Shown here piece by piece: positions 17,159 to 25,321 of a stretch of 64,000 nucleotides of DNA; the stretch's first letter is position 1, and each line of letters begins with the position of its first letter. This stretch comes from Aquimarina acroporae. Its GTDB lineage: Bacteria; Bacteroidota; Bacteroidia; Flavobacteriales; Flavobacteriaceae. Location of the stretch: positions 1 through 64,000 of the forward strand of contig NZ_JALPRE010000022.1 of NCBI RefSeq assembly GCF_023195925.1, in the 5' to 3' direction. Position numbers and translations under genes: made by a program. Below the pieces are notes generated by a model. It saw nothing but the letters and a program-made list of their open reading frames with translations, ran no database searches and was not told the origin of the DNA.

Positions 17159-18019
17159 ATGAAATACATACAATATAGCATTATCATAATTTTAAGCGCG
17201 GTACTCCTAAGTTGCGAAACTAGTGTAGATGCAAGTGACCTCTTAGCAAAAGAACAGTTGGTAGTTATTAATGGGTATTTATCTCCGCAGGATACTACCT
17301 TGAAAGTACAGGTGTCAAAATCGAGATCTAGAGCGGCTTCGGGGTCGCAAAATAATGAAAATTTGATAGTTAATGATGCTTTGGTAGTATTATCAGATGA
17401 AGAAGGAAATGAAGTTACGCTTACCTATTCTAATATTACCTTTAGTTATGAAGCTGCGGCTTCAGAATTAGTTATTACTCCTGGGAGGCAGTATTTTTTG
17501 ACCGCTGTTGTAGAAGGAAAAGAATACAGGGCGTCATGCACTATTCCTGCTGAACAGGCCCAAAATGTAAGAGCCGAAATTTTGGATAGAGAAGATGATG
17601 AATTGGGAAATCAATCTTTAAAAGTAACTGTTGATGACATAAGAGATAAAAGAAATTTCTATATAGTAGGGGCGGCTGTGAACTGGAGGTCGACCGATAT
17701 TGGATCAGGGGAGCCACAGGTAAGTAGAGTAGATTTTGAATTTGAACAATTTACCACCGACAGTAACAGAGAAAATGCATTAATTACCGTAGACGGGTTC
17801 TTTTTTATCGATACGTTTTCAGAAACCTTATCGGCAAATATTCAAGTGGCCAATGCAGAACAGATATTGTATGATGCCCTTAGAGCTACTTTTTTGAACG
17901 ATTATAACGAAGATGATCCTTTTTTTGAACCAGTTATTGCCCCAACTAATATACAAGGAGAAAACGGTTTTGGCGTTTTTGCAGGGTATCAGTTATTAGA
18001 GGAAGAAATAATTTTTTAA
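17159..18019 (+). CDS. DUF4249 family lipoprotein, receptor partner 1
   Basis: A 286-residue lipoprotein. The ATG at 17159 gives a good signal (MKYIQYSIIIILSAVLLSCE); an ATG 30 bp upstream also exists but adds a charged leader. The body is beta-rich and matches DUF4249: QLVVINGYLSPQDTTLKVQVSKS, a central domain with NFYIVGAAV, and a C-terminal DDPFFEPVIAPTNIQGENGFGVFAGYQ. DUF4249 proteins are almost always encoded beside TonB-dependent receptors in Bacteroidetes and are thought to be surface partners, perhaps in substrate capture. The same C-terminal DDPFF-P-I-PTNI pattern occurs in the second copy at 21923, so the pair arose by module duplication. Confidence 0.85.
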   Translation: MKYIQYSIIIILSAVLLSCETSVDASDLLAKEQLVVINGYLSPQDTTLKVQVSKSRSRAASGSQNNENLIVNDALVVLSDEEGNEVTLTYSNITFSYEAAASELVITPGRQYFLTAVVEGKEYRASCTIPAEQAQNVRAEILDREDDELGNQSLKVTVDDIRDKRNFYIVGAAVNWRSTDIGSGEPQVSRVDFEFEQFTTDSNRENALITVDGFFFIDTFSETLSANIQVANAEQILYDALRATFLNDYNEDDPFFEPVIAPTNIQGENGFGVFAGYQLLEEEIIF

Positions 18020-18034
18020 TTTTTTTAAGATTAT

Positions 18035-18063
18035 TTACGTGTTTGTAAAAACTACTTCGTCAT
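18035..18063 (+). promoter_or_regulatory. Candidate ECF promoter TTACGTGT-N13-TTCGTCAT, copy 2
   Basis: TTACGTGT (18035-18042), 13 nt, TTCGTCAT (18056-18063): both blocks and the spacing are identical to 14466-14494, and a T-rich tract precedes both. The ATG of the intact anti-sigma gene is 180 nt downstream. It places the second module under the same sigma factor, by inference. Confidence 0.6.
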
Positions 18064-18210
18064 ATAGGCAAAGAAGTATTATAAAGAACAAGATTAGTAA
18101 ACGAAACATCTTAACTTTTTATTCGCCTTTTAAACGACAAATGGAATTTATATATCAAGAGTATTAAATTTTACTTAAGTCATGACAATACAAGATGAAC
18201 ATATAAATTC

Positions 18211-18218
18211 TATATTTG
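18211..18218 (+). promoter_or_regulatory. -7 box TATATTTG upstream of fecR-like gene
   Basis: A perfect TAnnTTTG 24 nt before the ATG at 18243. No good -33 element is seen. It could give basal, sigma-A-type expression of the second module. Confidence 0.4.
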
Positions 18219-18242
18219 TTACTTTAGAAGTAGATTTAGATT

Positions 18243-19232
18243 ATGGCAATTAAGAACGAAGATCAAATATTAGCAATTTTGACCCGTTATCTGGAGGACG
18301 ACGTGGAGCTGGAAGAGCAGAAGTTTGTGAAAGACTGGATTTCCGAATCTACCGCGAATAAGAATTATTTTGAAGAGGTTAAATCAATCTGGAAGGCCTC
18401 AGAAGACATAGCCGATTTTGATAAGATAGATGTAGAAGAAGAGTGGGGTAGTTTCAAGCAAACAATTTCGGTTCAAGAAAACTCTGCAAAGAATAAAGTT
18501 TCAAATACAGTTTTTTATAGAATAGCTGCTTCAGTAGCGATAATTATCGGTTTGGGATTCTATTTTTTGAATTACTACAATGCTGATGTTACTTTGGTGG
18601 CTGAGGCAGGAAAAGAAAATAGATTCGAACTCCCAGATGCATCTGTTGTTTGGTTGAAAGAAGGAAGCCAATTGACATATGACAAAGGATTTGAAGGAGA
18701 AACAAGAAAAACTCAACTAAATGGGGAAGCATTTTTTGAAGTAACCAAAAATCCTGATAAGCCTTTTATTGTATTAACAAACAATACTGAGACAAAGGTT
18801 TTAGGTACTTCCTTTAATTTAAAAACAAATACTGAAACCAAAGAAACAGAGATTGTTTTAGTAACTGGTAAAGTACAATTCACCGCCGGAGGAAATCAGG
18901 AAATTCTTAGACCTGGTGATAAAGTAACTGCAAAAGCTAATGGTACATTGGCTAAAAAAACAAATGATAATCCCAATTTTATTTCATGGAAATCTAAAGT
19001 GTTGAAGTTTGAAGATACCCTTTTGAGTGAAGTTATTGAGGATATCGAACAATTTTATAATGTTAAACTCGTTATGGAAAACCCACAATTAAGACATTGT
19101 AAACTTACTTCAGTCTTTGAAAATGAATCATTAGAAGATGTTTTGGAAACTCTCACCGTATTATTCGATATTACTCACCAAAAAGATGAGGCAAATCGAA
19201 TTATTATTAAGGGAGGAGATTGTAATTCATAA
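18243..19232 (+). CDS. FecR-like anti-sigma factor, full length
   Basis: A 329-residue single-pass membrane protein. The N-terminal cytoplasmic sigma-binding domain is residues 1-80 (ILTRYLEDDVELEEQKFVKDWISES). One membrane helix follows near 93-112 (IAASVAIIIGLGFYFLNYY), then the periplasmic FecR domain (LVAEAGKENRFELPDASVVWLKEGSQLTYDKGF...GEAFFEV) and a C-terminal DUF4974-type domain (LLSEVIEDIEQFYNVKLVMENPQLRHCKLTSVFENESLEDVLETL). It holds an ECF sigma factor inactive, or co-activates it, until the receptor's STN domain signals. No sigma gene lies directly upstream, so the partner is presumably the one at 13860. Confidence 0.9.
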   Translation: MAIKNEDQILAILTRYLEDDVELEEQKFVKDWISESTANKNYFEEVKSIWKASEDIADFDKIDVEEEWGSFKQTISVQENSAKNKVSNTVFYRIAASVAIIIGLGFYFLNYYNADVTLVAEAGKENRFELPDASVVWLKEGSQLTYDKGFEGETRKTQLNGEAFFEVTKNPDKPFIVLTNNTETKVLGTSFNLKTNTETKETEIVLVTGKVQFTAGGNQEILRPGDKVTAKANGTLAKKTNDNPNFISWKSKVLKFEDTLLSEVIEDIEQFYNVKLVMENPQLRHCKLTSVFENESLEDVLETLTVLFDITHQKDEANRIIIKGGDCNS

Positions 19233-19268
19233 AGAAACATTCTTTATCATTGTAACAAAATATTTTGA

Positions 19269-21911
19269 ATGTTTGATTCAATCATAAAGAATAAAGTCAT
19301 AAAAGTAGTTGTGCTACTACTCATCCTAATTTCTACCAAGGGATACGCACAACAAACCATTCTCAATGAAAGAGTCAGTCTAGTAAAAGAAAACACTTCT
19401 ATTGGAGATATTCTCTCCGAGCTAGAAAATAAACTTGGGTTTACCACAAGCTATTCAGGAAATACCATAGACTTATCTCAGAAAAAATCTATTAATAGTA
19501 GTAACCAAACATTAAATGAGATTCTAAGAAATTTATTCCCGTCTAAATTATACCGCTTTAAGGTATTGGGTAAAAAGCTGTTGATTTATAAAAGAGTACA
19601 ACGAGTTACATTAAGCGGTTATACCTTAGAAGAAGGTAGTCAGGAATATTTGAGTAACGTTTCTATATACATCAAAGAGCAAAGTATTGGTGCTGTAAGT
19701 AATGACTATGGATTTTATTCACTTTCGGTACCAGAGGGAACTCATGAAGTATTTATTTCATTTGTAGGGTACAAGACAATCACCAAAACCATAGATTTTA
19801 ATAAAGATATCACACTAAATTTCATTCTGGAACCCGATACTCAATATCTTGATGAGATTGTAATTACATCAGATCGTAGTTCTTTAAAAAGTGAGGTGAC
19901 TCAAATGAGTTCAGAGAGTATTACTCCAGCAATCATTAAAGATACTCCAGCTATTTTTGGAGAAAAAGACGCCGTTAAAACACTACAGTTATTACCTGGA
20001 GTAAAGGCGGGTAATGAAGGTTCTGCAGGTTTTTATGTTAGGGGAGGAACTCCAGATCAAAATTTAATTATTCTTGATGAGTCTATTGTATATAACTCGA
20101 ACCATCTGTTTGGTATTTTTTCCATTTTTAATGGCGATGCAATTAAAACCGTTGAGATGTTCAAGGGTGGTTTTCCTGCTCGATATGGGGGACGTCTATC
20201 TTCGGTAGTAAAAATTGATACCAAAAATGGAAATAAAGAAAAAATAAAAGGAAATGTGAACATTAGCCTTATTTCGTCGTCCTTTATGTTAGAAGGTCCT
20301 CTTAAAAAGGATAAAACCTCTTTTGTTTTGAGTGGAAGAAGAACATATCTTGATTTATTAGTACGACCCTTTTTAGAAAGTAATAACGACTTTAGTTATA
20401 ATTTTAGTGATATCACCACAAAAATTCACCATGTTTTTGACGAGAAAAACAAGCTGTATTGGAGTTTGTATTTTGGAGAAGATAAATACAAGAGAAAAGA
20501 GCGATTCGAAGATGAAGGGGTAAATGATAAAACAGATGAAAGAATACAATGGGGGAATATCACTTCTACATTGCGTTGGAATCATGAGTTTAATAACAAA
20601 TTATTCTCAAATACCTCTTTAATATTTAGTAATTATAAATTTCAAAATGAGCAGCTCGAAAGCAATATTAATAATAGCTCGTTTAATAGTTCAAATTCGG
20701 GGATCGATGATTATGGATTAAAAGTAGATTTTAATTATTATCCAAACCCAAAACACACTTTAAAGTTTGGGATGTTGTCTACCTATCACAATTTTAAACC
20801 CAAAGCCATTACAATTCGGGATAGTGAGGATATTGATATTTCTAATACTCAAAGAATTCGAACGTTTGAAAGTGCTTTGTATGTTGAAGACAATTGGGAG
20901 TTCAATAAGAAATTGAATATAAATCCAGGGTTACGGTTAAGTTATTTTCAGCATAAATCTAAAGTCTATTTTAAACCAGAAATAAGGTTTGCTTTGGCAT
21001 ATCGACTTAAACCCACATTGGCTATAAAAGCATCGTATGCAAAGATGAATCAATATATTCACCGACTCTCAAATAGTGGGTTAGGATTGCCTACAGATTT
21101 ATGGATATCATCTACCGAAGGACTCAAACCACAAGTTTCTGAACAAGTAGCAATAGGGTTAGCCAAAGATTTTGGAGATGATATGTACGAAGCTACGCTT
21201 GAAGCCTATTACAAAAAGATGGATGATATTATAGAGTTTAAAGAAGGCGCTTCGTTTGCGAGTGTTAATGACTTGTCTAATATCACCAGTTCTATACAAA
21301 CTGTAGATTTTGTTAATGGCTTAACAACTGGTGAGGGATGGGCCTATGGATCAGAGTTTCTATTGCGAAAAAAACGAGGAAAGTTTACTGGTTGGTTAGG
21401 GTATACCCTATCATGGTCTGAACGTCAATTTGAAGAGTTAAACCAAGGTCGTAGATTTAGAGATCGCTTCGATAGAAGACATGATATTTCATTATTAGCG
21501 GTGTATAAGTTAGATAGACCTAAAAAAGAAAACAAAAAAACGACGTTGTCTGCAAACTGGGTATTTTCATCAGGAATAAACTTTAATGTTCCTAATACTG
21601 TAGGATTAGATCCTACTACTGATTTTCCTATAAACGATGGGGATTTTCCTGGAGTTTCAGTGTTTAATGAAGAAAAAAATAATTTTAAAGGAGAAGATTT
21701 CCATAGGTTAGTATTGGGAATTCAGTTTCATAAAATAACAAAACGTAAGAGAGAGCGCACCTGGGGTTTTTCTTTTTATAATGTGTATGCCAGAAAGAAT
21801 CCATTCTTTTATCAGGTAAATACAGTCGATTTTGAAACCAATAGGAGAGTATTAAGCAAAGGATATATTTTCCTATTTGTACCATCATTTAATTACAATT
21901 TGAAATTTTAA
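19269..21911 (+). CDS. TonB-dependent receptor with STN signalling domain
   Basis: An 880-residue outer-membrane receptor. Order: signal peptide (to about residue 28), STN domain (about 29-112, VSLVKENTSIGDILSELENKLGFTTSYSG...), carboxypeptidase-regulatory-like domain (VTLSGYTLEEGSQEYLSNVSIYI), plug (AIFGEKDAVKTLQLLPGVKAGNEGSAGFYVRGGTPDQN) and barrel. The STN domain contacts FecR in the periplasm, so this is a transducer-type receptor. It follows the full-length FecR by 36 bp. Long stretches match the receptor at 14781, which indicates tandem duplication with later divergence. Expected regulation: substrate, then STN, then FecR at 18243, then the sigma at 13860. Confidence 0.93.
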   Translation: MFDSIIKNKVIKVVVLLLILISTKGYAQQTILNERVSLVKENTSIGDILSELENKLGFTTSYSGNTIDLSQKKSINSSNQTLNEILRNLFPSKLYRFKVLGKKLLIYKRVQRVTLSGYTLEEGSQEYLSNVSIYIKEQSIGAVSNDYGFYSLSVPEGTHEVFISFVGYKTITKTIDFNKDITLNFILEPDTQYLDEIVITSDRSSLKSEVTQMSSESITPAIIKDTPAIFGEKDAVKTLQLLPGVKAGNEGSAGFYVRGGTPDQNLIILDESIVYNSNHLFGIFSIFNGDAIKTVEMFKGGFPARYGGRLSSVVKIDTKNGNKEKIKGNVNISLISSSFMLEGPLKKDKTSFVLSGRRTYLDLLVRPFLESNNDFSYNFSDITTKIHHVFDEKNKLYWSLYFGEDKYKRKERFEDEGVNDKTDERIQWGNITSTLRWNHEFNNKLFSNTSLIFSNYKFQNEQLESNINNSSFNSSNSGIDDYGLKVDFNYYPNPKHTLKFGMLSTYHNFKPKAITIRDSEDIDISNTQRIRTFESALYVEDNWEFNKKLNINPGLRLSYFQHKSKVYFKPEIRFALAYRLKPTLAIKASYAKMNQYIHRLSNSGLGLPTDLWISSTEGLKPQVSEQVAIGLAKDFGDDMYEATLEAYYKKMDDIIEFKEGASFASVNDLSNITSSIQTVDFVNGLTTGEGWAYGSEFLLRKKRGKFTGWLGYTLSWSERQFEELNQGRRFRDRFDRRHDISLLAVYKLDRPKKENKKTTLSANWVFSSGINFNVPNTVGLDPTTDFPINDGDFPGVSVFNEEKNNFKGEDFHRLVLGIQFHKITKRKRERTWGFSFYNVYARKNPFFYQVNTVDFETNRRVLSKGYIFLFVPSFNYNLKF

Positions 21912-21922
21912 ACAGGATACAA

Positions 21923-22786
21923 ATGAAAAACTATAGTATAATGTTGTTCGCTTTTATTTTACTAGGTTGTACAGAGTTTGTAGATGATCAAATAAACCAA
22001 CCCGAAGGAGAAGAACTTGTACTTATCTATGGATTTATTTCTCCGGAAGAAGAACAAATTAAGATTTCTGTTTCTGAGACCAAGTCGATTTTTGATGAAG
22101 ATGTAGATTTTGTCTTTGGAACCAATGAAGATTTAATTATTGAAGATGCTACCGTGGCCCTAGAAAATGAAGATGGAACATCAGTATCCTTATTATTTGA
22201 TGATACACTTAAACGATATGTAATACAGGCAAGCTCATTTCCTATAGAACCAGGAAACGAATACCGACTAAATGTTATCGCCAAGGGACAAAGTTTTACT
22301 GCTACATGCACTATTCCTGAAGGGAAAGTAGAAGATGTAGTTTCATCTCTTGGTTTTAAGATTGACGAGTTCGGGCAGCGAATAGAAAACTTAAAAGTGC
22401 AGTTTGAAGATATTAGAGGAACCAATAACTTCTATATCGTGGGAGCAAAGTATAAGCCAATCGGAGGTACCGATATAGAAACGAGCAATGCTTTTTTTGG
22501 ACAACAAAGGTTTGTAACCGATGTCACTGGAGACGGTTTTCCTGTAATTTCTGATGGTCTTGTATCTGGCATTTCTGATGGTCTTGAAATTACAGCACAA
22601 GTGGGACATGTGGATGAGCTTATTTATAGAACCCTGTTGGCTAATTTTATTAATCCAAGAAGGTCTGATGACGATCCGTTTTTCAGGCCGATTATACCAC
22701 CTACAAATATAGTAGGAGAAGGGAGCTATGGTGTTTTTGCTGGATTTAGACTTACCGAGAAAACCGAAAATGTTACCCCAGATTAA
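21923..22786 (+). CDS. DUF4249 family lipoprotein, receptor partner 2
   Basis: A 287-residue lipoprotein (MKNYSIMLFAFILLGCTE) 11 bp after the receptor gene and clearly co-transcribed with it. It is the paralogue of the gene at 17159: both have the G(Y/F)(L/I)SP motif near the start, TCTIP at mid-protein, NFYIVGA, and the terminal DDPFF(E/R)P(V/I)I-PTNI plus FAGF. It is probably an outer-membrane partner of the STN-type receptor. Its stop codon overlaps by 4 bp the stop of the facing TetR gene, so there is no room for a terminator between them. Confidence 0.85.
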   Translation: MKNYSIMLFAFILLGCTEFVDDQINQPEGEELVLIYGFISPEEEQIKISVSETKSIFDEDVDFVFGTNEDLIIEDATVALENEDGTSVSLLFDDTLKRYVIQASSFPIEPGNEYRLNVIAKGQSFTATCTIPEGKVEDVVSSLGFKIDEFGQRIENLKVQFEDIRGTNNFYIVGAKYKPIGGTDIETSNAFFGQQRFVTDVTGDGFPVISDGLVSGISDGLEITAQVGHVDELIYRTLLANFINPRRSDDDPFFRPIIPPTNIVGEGSYGVFAGFRLTEKTENVTPD

Positions 22787-23382
22787 TTCATAAGACCTTC
22801 AAATTTTAAAAACATATAGTCTTTAATGGTGGAGGCCAATGTATCTTTACTTTGATTGAAAAAATGATCATCGGTAATTAACTGGAGAATAAAGTATTCA
22901 TCTAATTTAATAACAAGGTCTACAGAGACCGGATTAAATAATTTATTTTCAATTCCCTTTATGTAAAATTGCTTCAGGTCTTGTAGTAGTGAAAAAAGAA
23001 AACCTTCAATAATCTTCCAGGCGGTAGGATAATGCTGTTGCAATTGTCTAAGATAATGCGCAGAGATATCTTTGGCTCCTTCGGTAAGAATATCAACCAG
23101 AGTATTGTATTTATAATCCAATTGTACGATTTCTCCTGTTATTTCTTCTTTATAGTTATATAACCTTTCTATACGAACCTGAGTAATGTATTCAAAGATT
23201 TCTTCTTTGGTGGTAAAGTATTGATATATGGTCGATTTACTCTTATTCATCAAGAGTGCAAGGTCATCCATGGTTAGATTTCCTAAGTCAGATTGTTTTA
23301 ATTTAGGGAGAATGGCCTGAGTCCATTGCTCAACTTTCTTGTTTTTTTCCTTTCTGTCTTTGGATAACGATTTCCTTCCCAT
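22783..23382 (-). CDS. TetR/AcrR-family transcriptional regulator
   Basis: A 199-residue one-component repressor. The N-terminal helix-turn-helix is at about residues 33-66 (LGNLTMDDLALLMNKSKSTIYQYFTTKEEIFEYI); the rest is the helical ligand-binding and dimer domain. It is transcribed away from the desaturase-GMC pair, with 85 bp between the start codons. That gap holds a perfect 9-bp inverted repeat overlapping the desaturase promoter (see 23402-23429). It therefore most likely represses both itself and the two oxidative genes until a ligand, perhaps a fatty acid or sterol-like compound, binds. The ligand is inference. Confidence 0.88.
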   Translation of the reverse strand: MGRKSLSKDRKEKNKKVEQWTQAILPKLKQSDLGNLTMDDLALLMNKSKSTIYQYFTTKEEIFEYITQVRIERLYNYKEEITGEIVQLDYKYNTLVDILTEGAKDISAHYLRQLQQHYPTAWKIIEGFLFSLLQDLKQFYIKGIENKLFNPVSVDLVIKLDEYFILQLITDDHFFNQSKDTLASTIKDYMFLKFEGLMN

Positions 23383-23401
23383 ATTTGGTAATTTATTAAA
23401 A

Positions 23402-23429
23402 TCGAACTATATTTGATTAAATAGTTCGA
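23402..23429. promoter_or_regulatory. Probable TetR operator: perfect 9-bp inverted repeat
   Basis: TCGAACTAT (23402-23410) and ATAGTTCGA (23421-23429) are perfect inverted repeats separated by 10 bp. The perfect -7 box for the desaturase gene (TATATTTG, 23408-23415) lies inside it. The arms lie about two helical turns apart, as expected for dimeric TetR binding. Confidence 0.7.
23408..23415 (+). promoter_or_regulatory. -7 box TATATTTG of the desaturase fusion gene
   Basis: A perfect TAnnTTTG embedded in the palindrome, so bound repressor would block polymerase. The expected transcription start is near 23421, which gives a leader of about 47 nt. Confidence 0.6.
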
Positions 23430-23447
23430 AAAATAATATTCTTTTTT

Positions 23448-23455
23448 CAAACATA
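23448..23455 (-). promoter_or_regulatory. -7 box TATGTTTG of the tetR gene
   Basis: A perfect TAnnTTTG on the minus strand. The tetR transcript would start near 23442, upstream of the palindrome, so repressor bound at 23402-23429 would block its own elongation. Confidence 0.5.
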
Positions 23456-23467
23456 ATCAATTACTTC

Positions 23468-25321
23468 ATGAAGAATGAAAGAGTATGGCAAAAATATACC
23501 GGAAAAGTGGCCTGGCCTACCATATTGCTATTTGCAGCCCTATTATTAGGGTATGGAGTACTGTGGTATGCATTTAATTCTGGTCTGTCTGGAGTGTGGA
23601 CTTCTTGTATAGGAGCGGTATTCGCATATGGAATGTTTACCATTGCTCACGAAGCCTCTCATGGGAATATTGCTGGAGGAGTAAAATCGGTTGTAGTTTT
23701 TGAAACGATATTAGGTTGGTTGTCGAGTATGTTTTTGCTGTTTCCATTTTGTGCTTTTAAAGTGATACACTTAAGGCATCACGCACATACAAACGACCCG
23801 GTAAAAGATCCAGACCATTATGTGAATGGTAAAAATGCCTTTACCATTTTTATACGATGTCTCACATTAATAGGTCACTACTTTGGGTTAACTCTGGGGA
23901 AAGACAGCAAGAAAGATCCTGCAATGCAGTTGATACGTAAACAATCTATAGGGTTTAGTGTTAGCATATTATTGGGGATCACATTTTTAATTGTTTCTGG
24001 AGACGGGCCCGCATTGTTCTATGTTTTTATACTTTCAGCTTTAATGGCAGCACCAGTTTTGGCATTTGCTTTCGATTGGATTCCTCACTACCCGCATAAT
24101 AATTTAGATAAATATCATAATACAAGAGTGATCACAATCCCAGGGCTTGAGTTTCTTTCATTATACCAAAGTTACCATTTGATGCATCATTTGTATCCTC
24201 GTGTACCTTTCTATCATTATAAAGATTGTTTCCAGGATTATGAAAAGGAGTTATTGGCAGAAAAATCTCCAATAGAAGGTTTTAGAACACAAGATCTTGG
24301 TTTAATGCAAAAGAGGAATACCTATGTCGATGTTATCTCCGGTAAGAGTTGGAGTTTTGTACTTGAAGTTGAAAACGTATTTAAAGAAACACATGATTCA
24401 TTAAAAATAACGTTCAAGAACTTAGATAATATTCCTTTTACATTTAAATCTGGGCAATATGTGGTATTGTCAGATTATGTTGAAGGGCGATTGGTAAGTC
24501 GGTGTTATTCTATTTGTGAAAACCCTTCAACGGGAAAGCTCTCGGTTATTGTAAAACGAGTGCATAAAGGTAAGTTTTCTAATCATCTGGTAGATCAAAT
24601 AAAGGAAAATTATAAATTAAAGGTCTCAGGACCCTATGGTAACTTTGTATTACCCAAAGAACGAAATCAACCTTTAATACTTGTGGCAGGAGGTAGTGGG
24701 ATAACACCAATATTATCTATTTTGAAATGTTATCTTGAAACTTCTGATGCCAATATTACGCTGTTATACGGGTGTAAGAGTAAAAATGATATTATAGCCC
24801 AACAAGAATTAGATAACTTATCTAGTACATATGCAGACCGGTTTAACTACATTGTAGACTTTGATATTTTAGACGAACAAAAGCAGAAAGACTATTTGAA
24901 GAATATCTCCTTGGTTTCTTTATGCTATATTTGTGGTCCTCAACCCATGATGGCCGCCTCAAAAAGGGTGTTGTCGAACTTAGGAATCCCTCAAGAATGT
25001 ATAAAAACCGAAGAATTTGCATCGGCTACCAAAGAATTTACTGGAGTACTTCATGAGATAGAAGTATCTATTCATCAGCATGAACTATTATTTCATTCAG
25101 ATACCTCAGAAACCATTTTGGAAAGTGCTCTAAGAGCCAAAAAAGAAATGCCATATGCTTGTGCAATGGGACAGTGTGGTACCTGTAAGGTAAAATTAAT
25201 AGAAGGGGAGGTAACCTGGAAAAACAAAAGTGAAATCGCACTGTTATCCAATGAAAAAGAACAAGGGTTTATTCTACCCTGTGTTTGTAGTGCAACAACC
25301 AAAATAAGACTAAAAGTATGA
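23468..25321 (+). CDS. Membrane fatty-acid desaturase/hydroxylase fused to ferredoxin reductase and 2Fe-2S ferredoxin
   Basis: A 617-residue three-part protein. Residues 1-270 are a membrane desaturase-superfamily domain with the three histidine boxes HEASH (61-65), HLRHHAH (101-107) and HLMHH (237-241) that bind a di-iron centre. Residues about 295-520 are an FAD/NAD ferredoxin-reductase module (RCYSICENPS, GPYGNF, AGGSGITP, CGPQPMM). The C-terminus is a plant-type 2Fe-2S ferredoxin (C565, C570, C573, C605). The polypeptide thus carries its own electron chain from NAD(P)H to the di-iron site. Expected chemistry is O2-dependent desaturation or hydroxylation of a lipid-like substrate. It overlaps the next gene by 4 bp and is likely TetR-controlled. 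Confidence 0.9.
   Translation: MKNERVWQKYTGKVAWPTILLFAALLLGYGVLWYAFNSGLSGVWTSCIGAVFAYGMFTIAHEASHGNIAGGVKSVVVFETILGWLSSMFLLFPFCAFKVIHLRHHAHTNDPVKDPDHYVNGKNAFTIFIRCLTLIGHYFGLTLGKDSKKDPAMQLIRKQSIGFSVSILLGITFLIVSGDGPALFYVFILSALMAAPVLAFAFDWIPHYPHNNLDKYHNTRVITIPGLEFLSLYQSYHLMHHLYPRVPFYHYKDCFQDYEKELLAEKSPIEGFRTQDLGLMQKRNTYVDVISGKSWSFVLEVENVFKETHDSLKITFKNLDNIPFTFKSGQYVVLSDYVEGRLVSRCYSICENPSTGKLSVIVKRVHKGKFSNHLVDQIKENYKLKVSGPYGNFVLPKERNQPLILVAGGSGITPILSILKCYLETSDANITLLYGCKSKNDIIAQQELDNLSSTYADRFNYIVDFDILDEQKQKDYLKNISLVSLCYICGPQPMMAASKRVLSNLGIPQECIKTEEFASATKEFTGVLHEIEVSIHQHELLFHSDTSETILESALRAKKEMPYACAMGQCGTCKVKLIEGEVTWKNKSEIALLSNEKEQGFILPCVCSATTKIRLKV

Noticed and set aside
22027-22425. 132-codon open frame on the minus strand inside the second DUF4249 gene
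   Set aside because: It lies fully opposite a well-conserved lipoprotein gene, has Ser/Pro/Thr-rich shadow-like composition and no domain.
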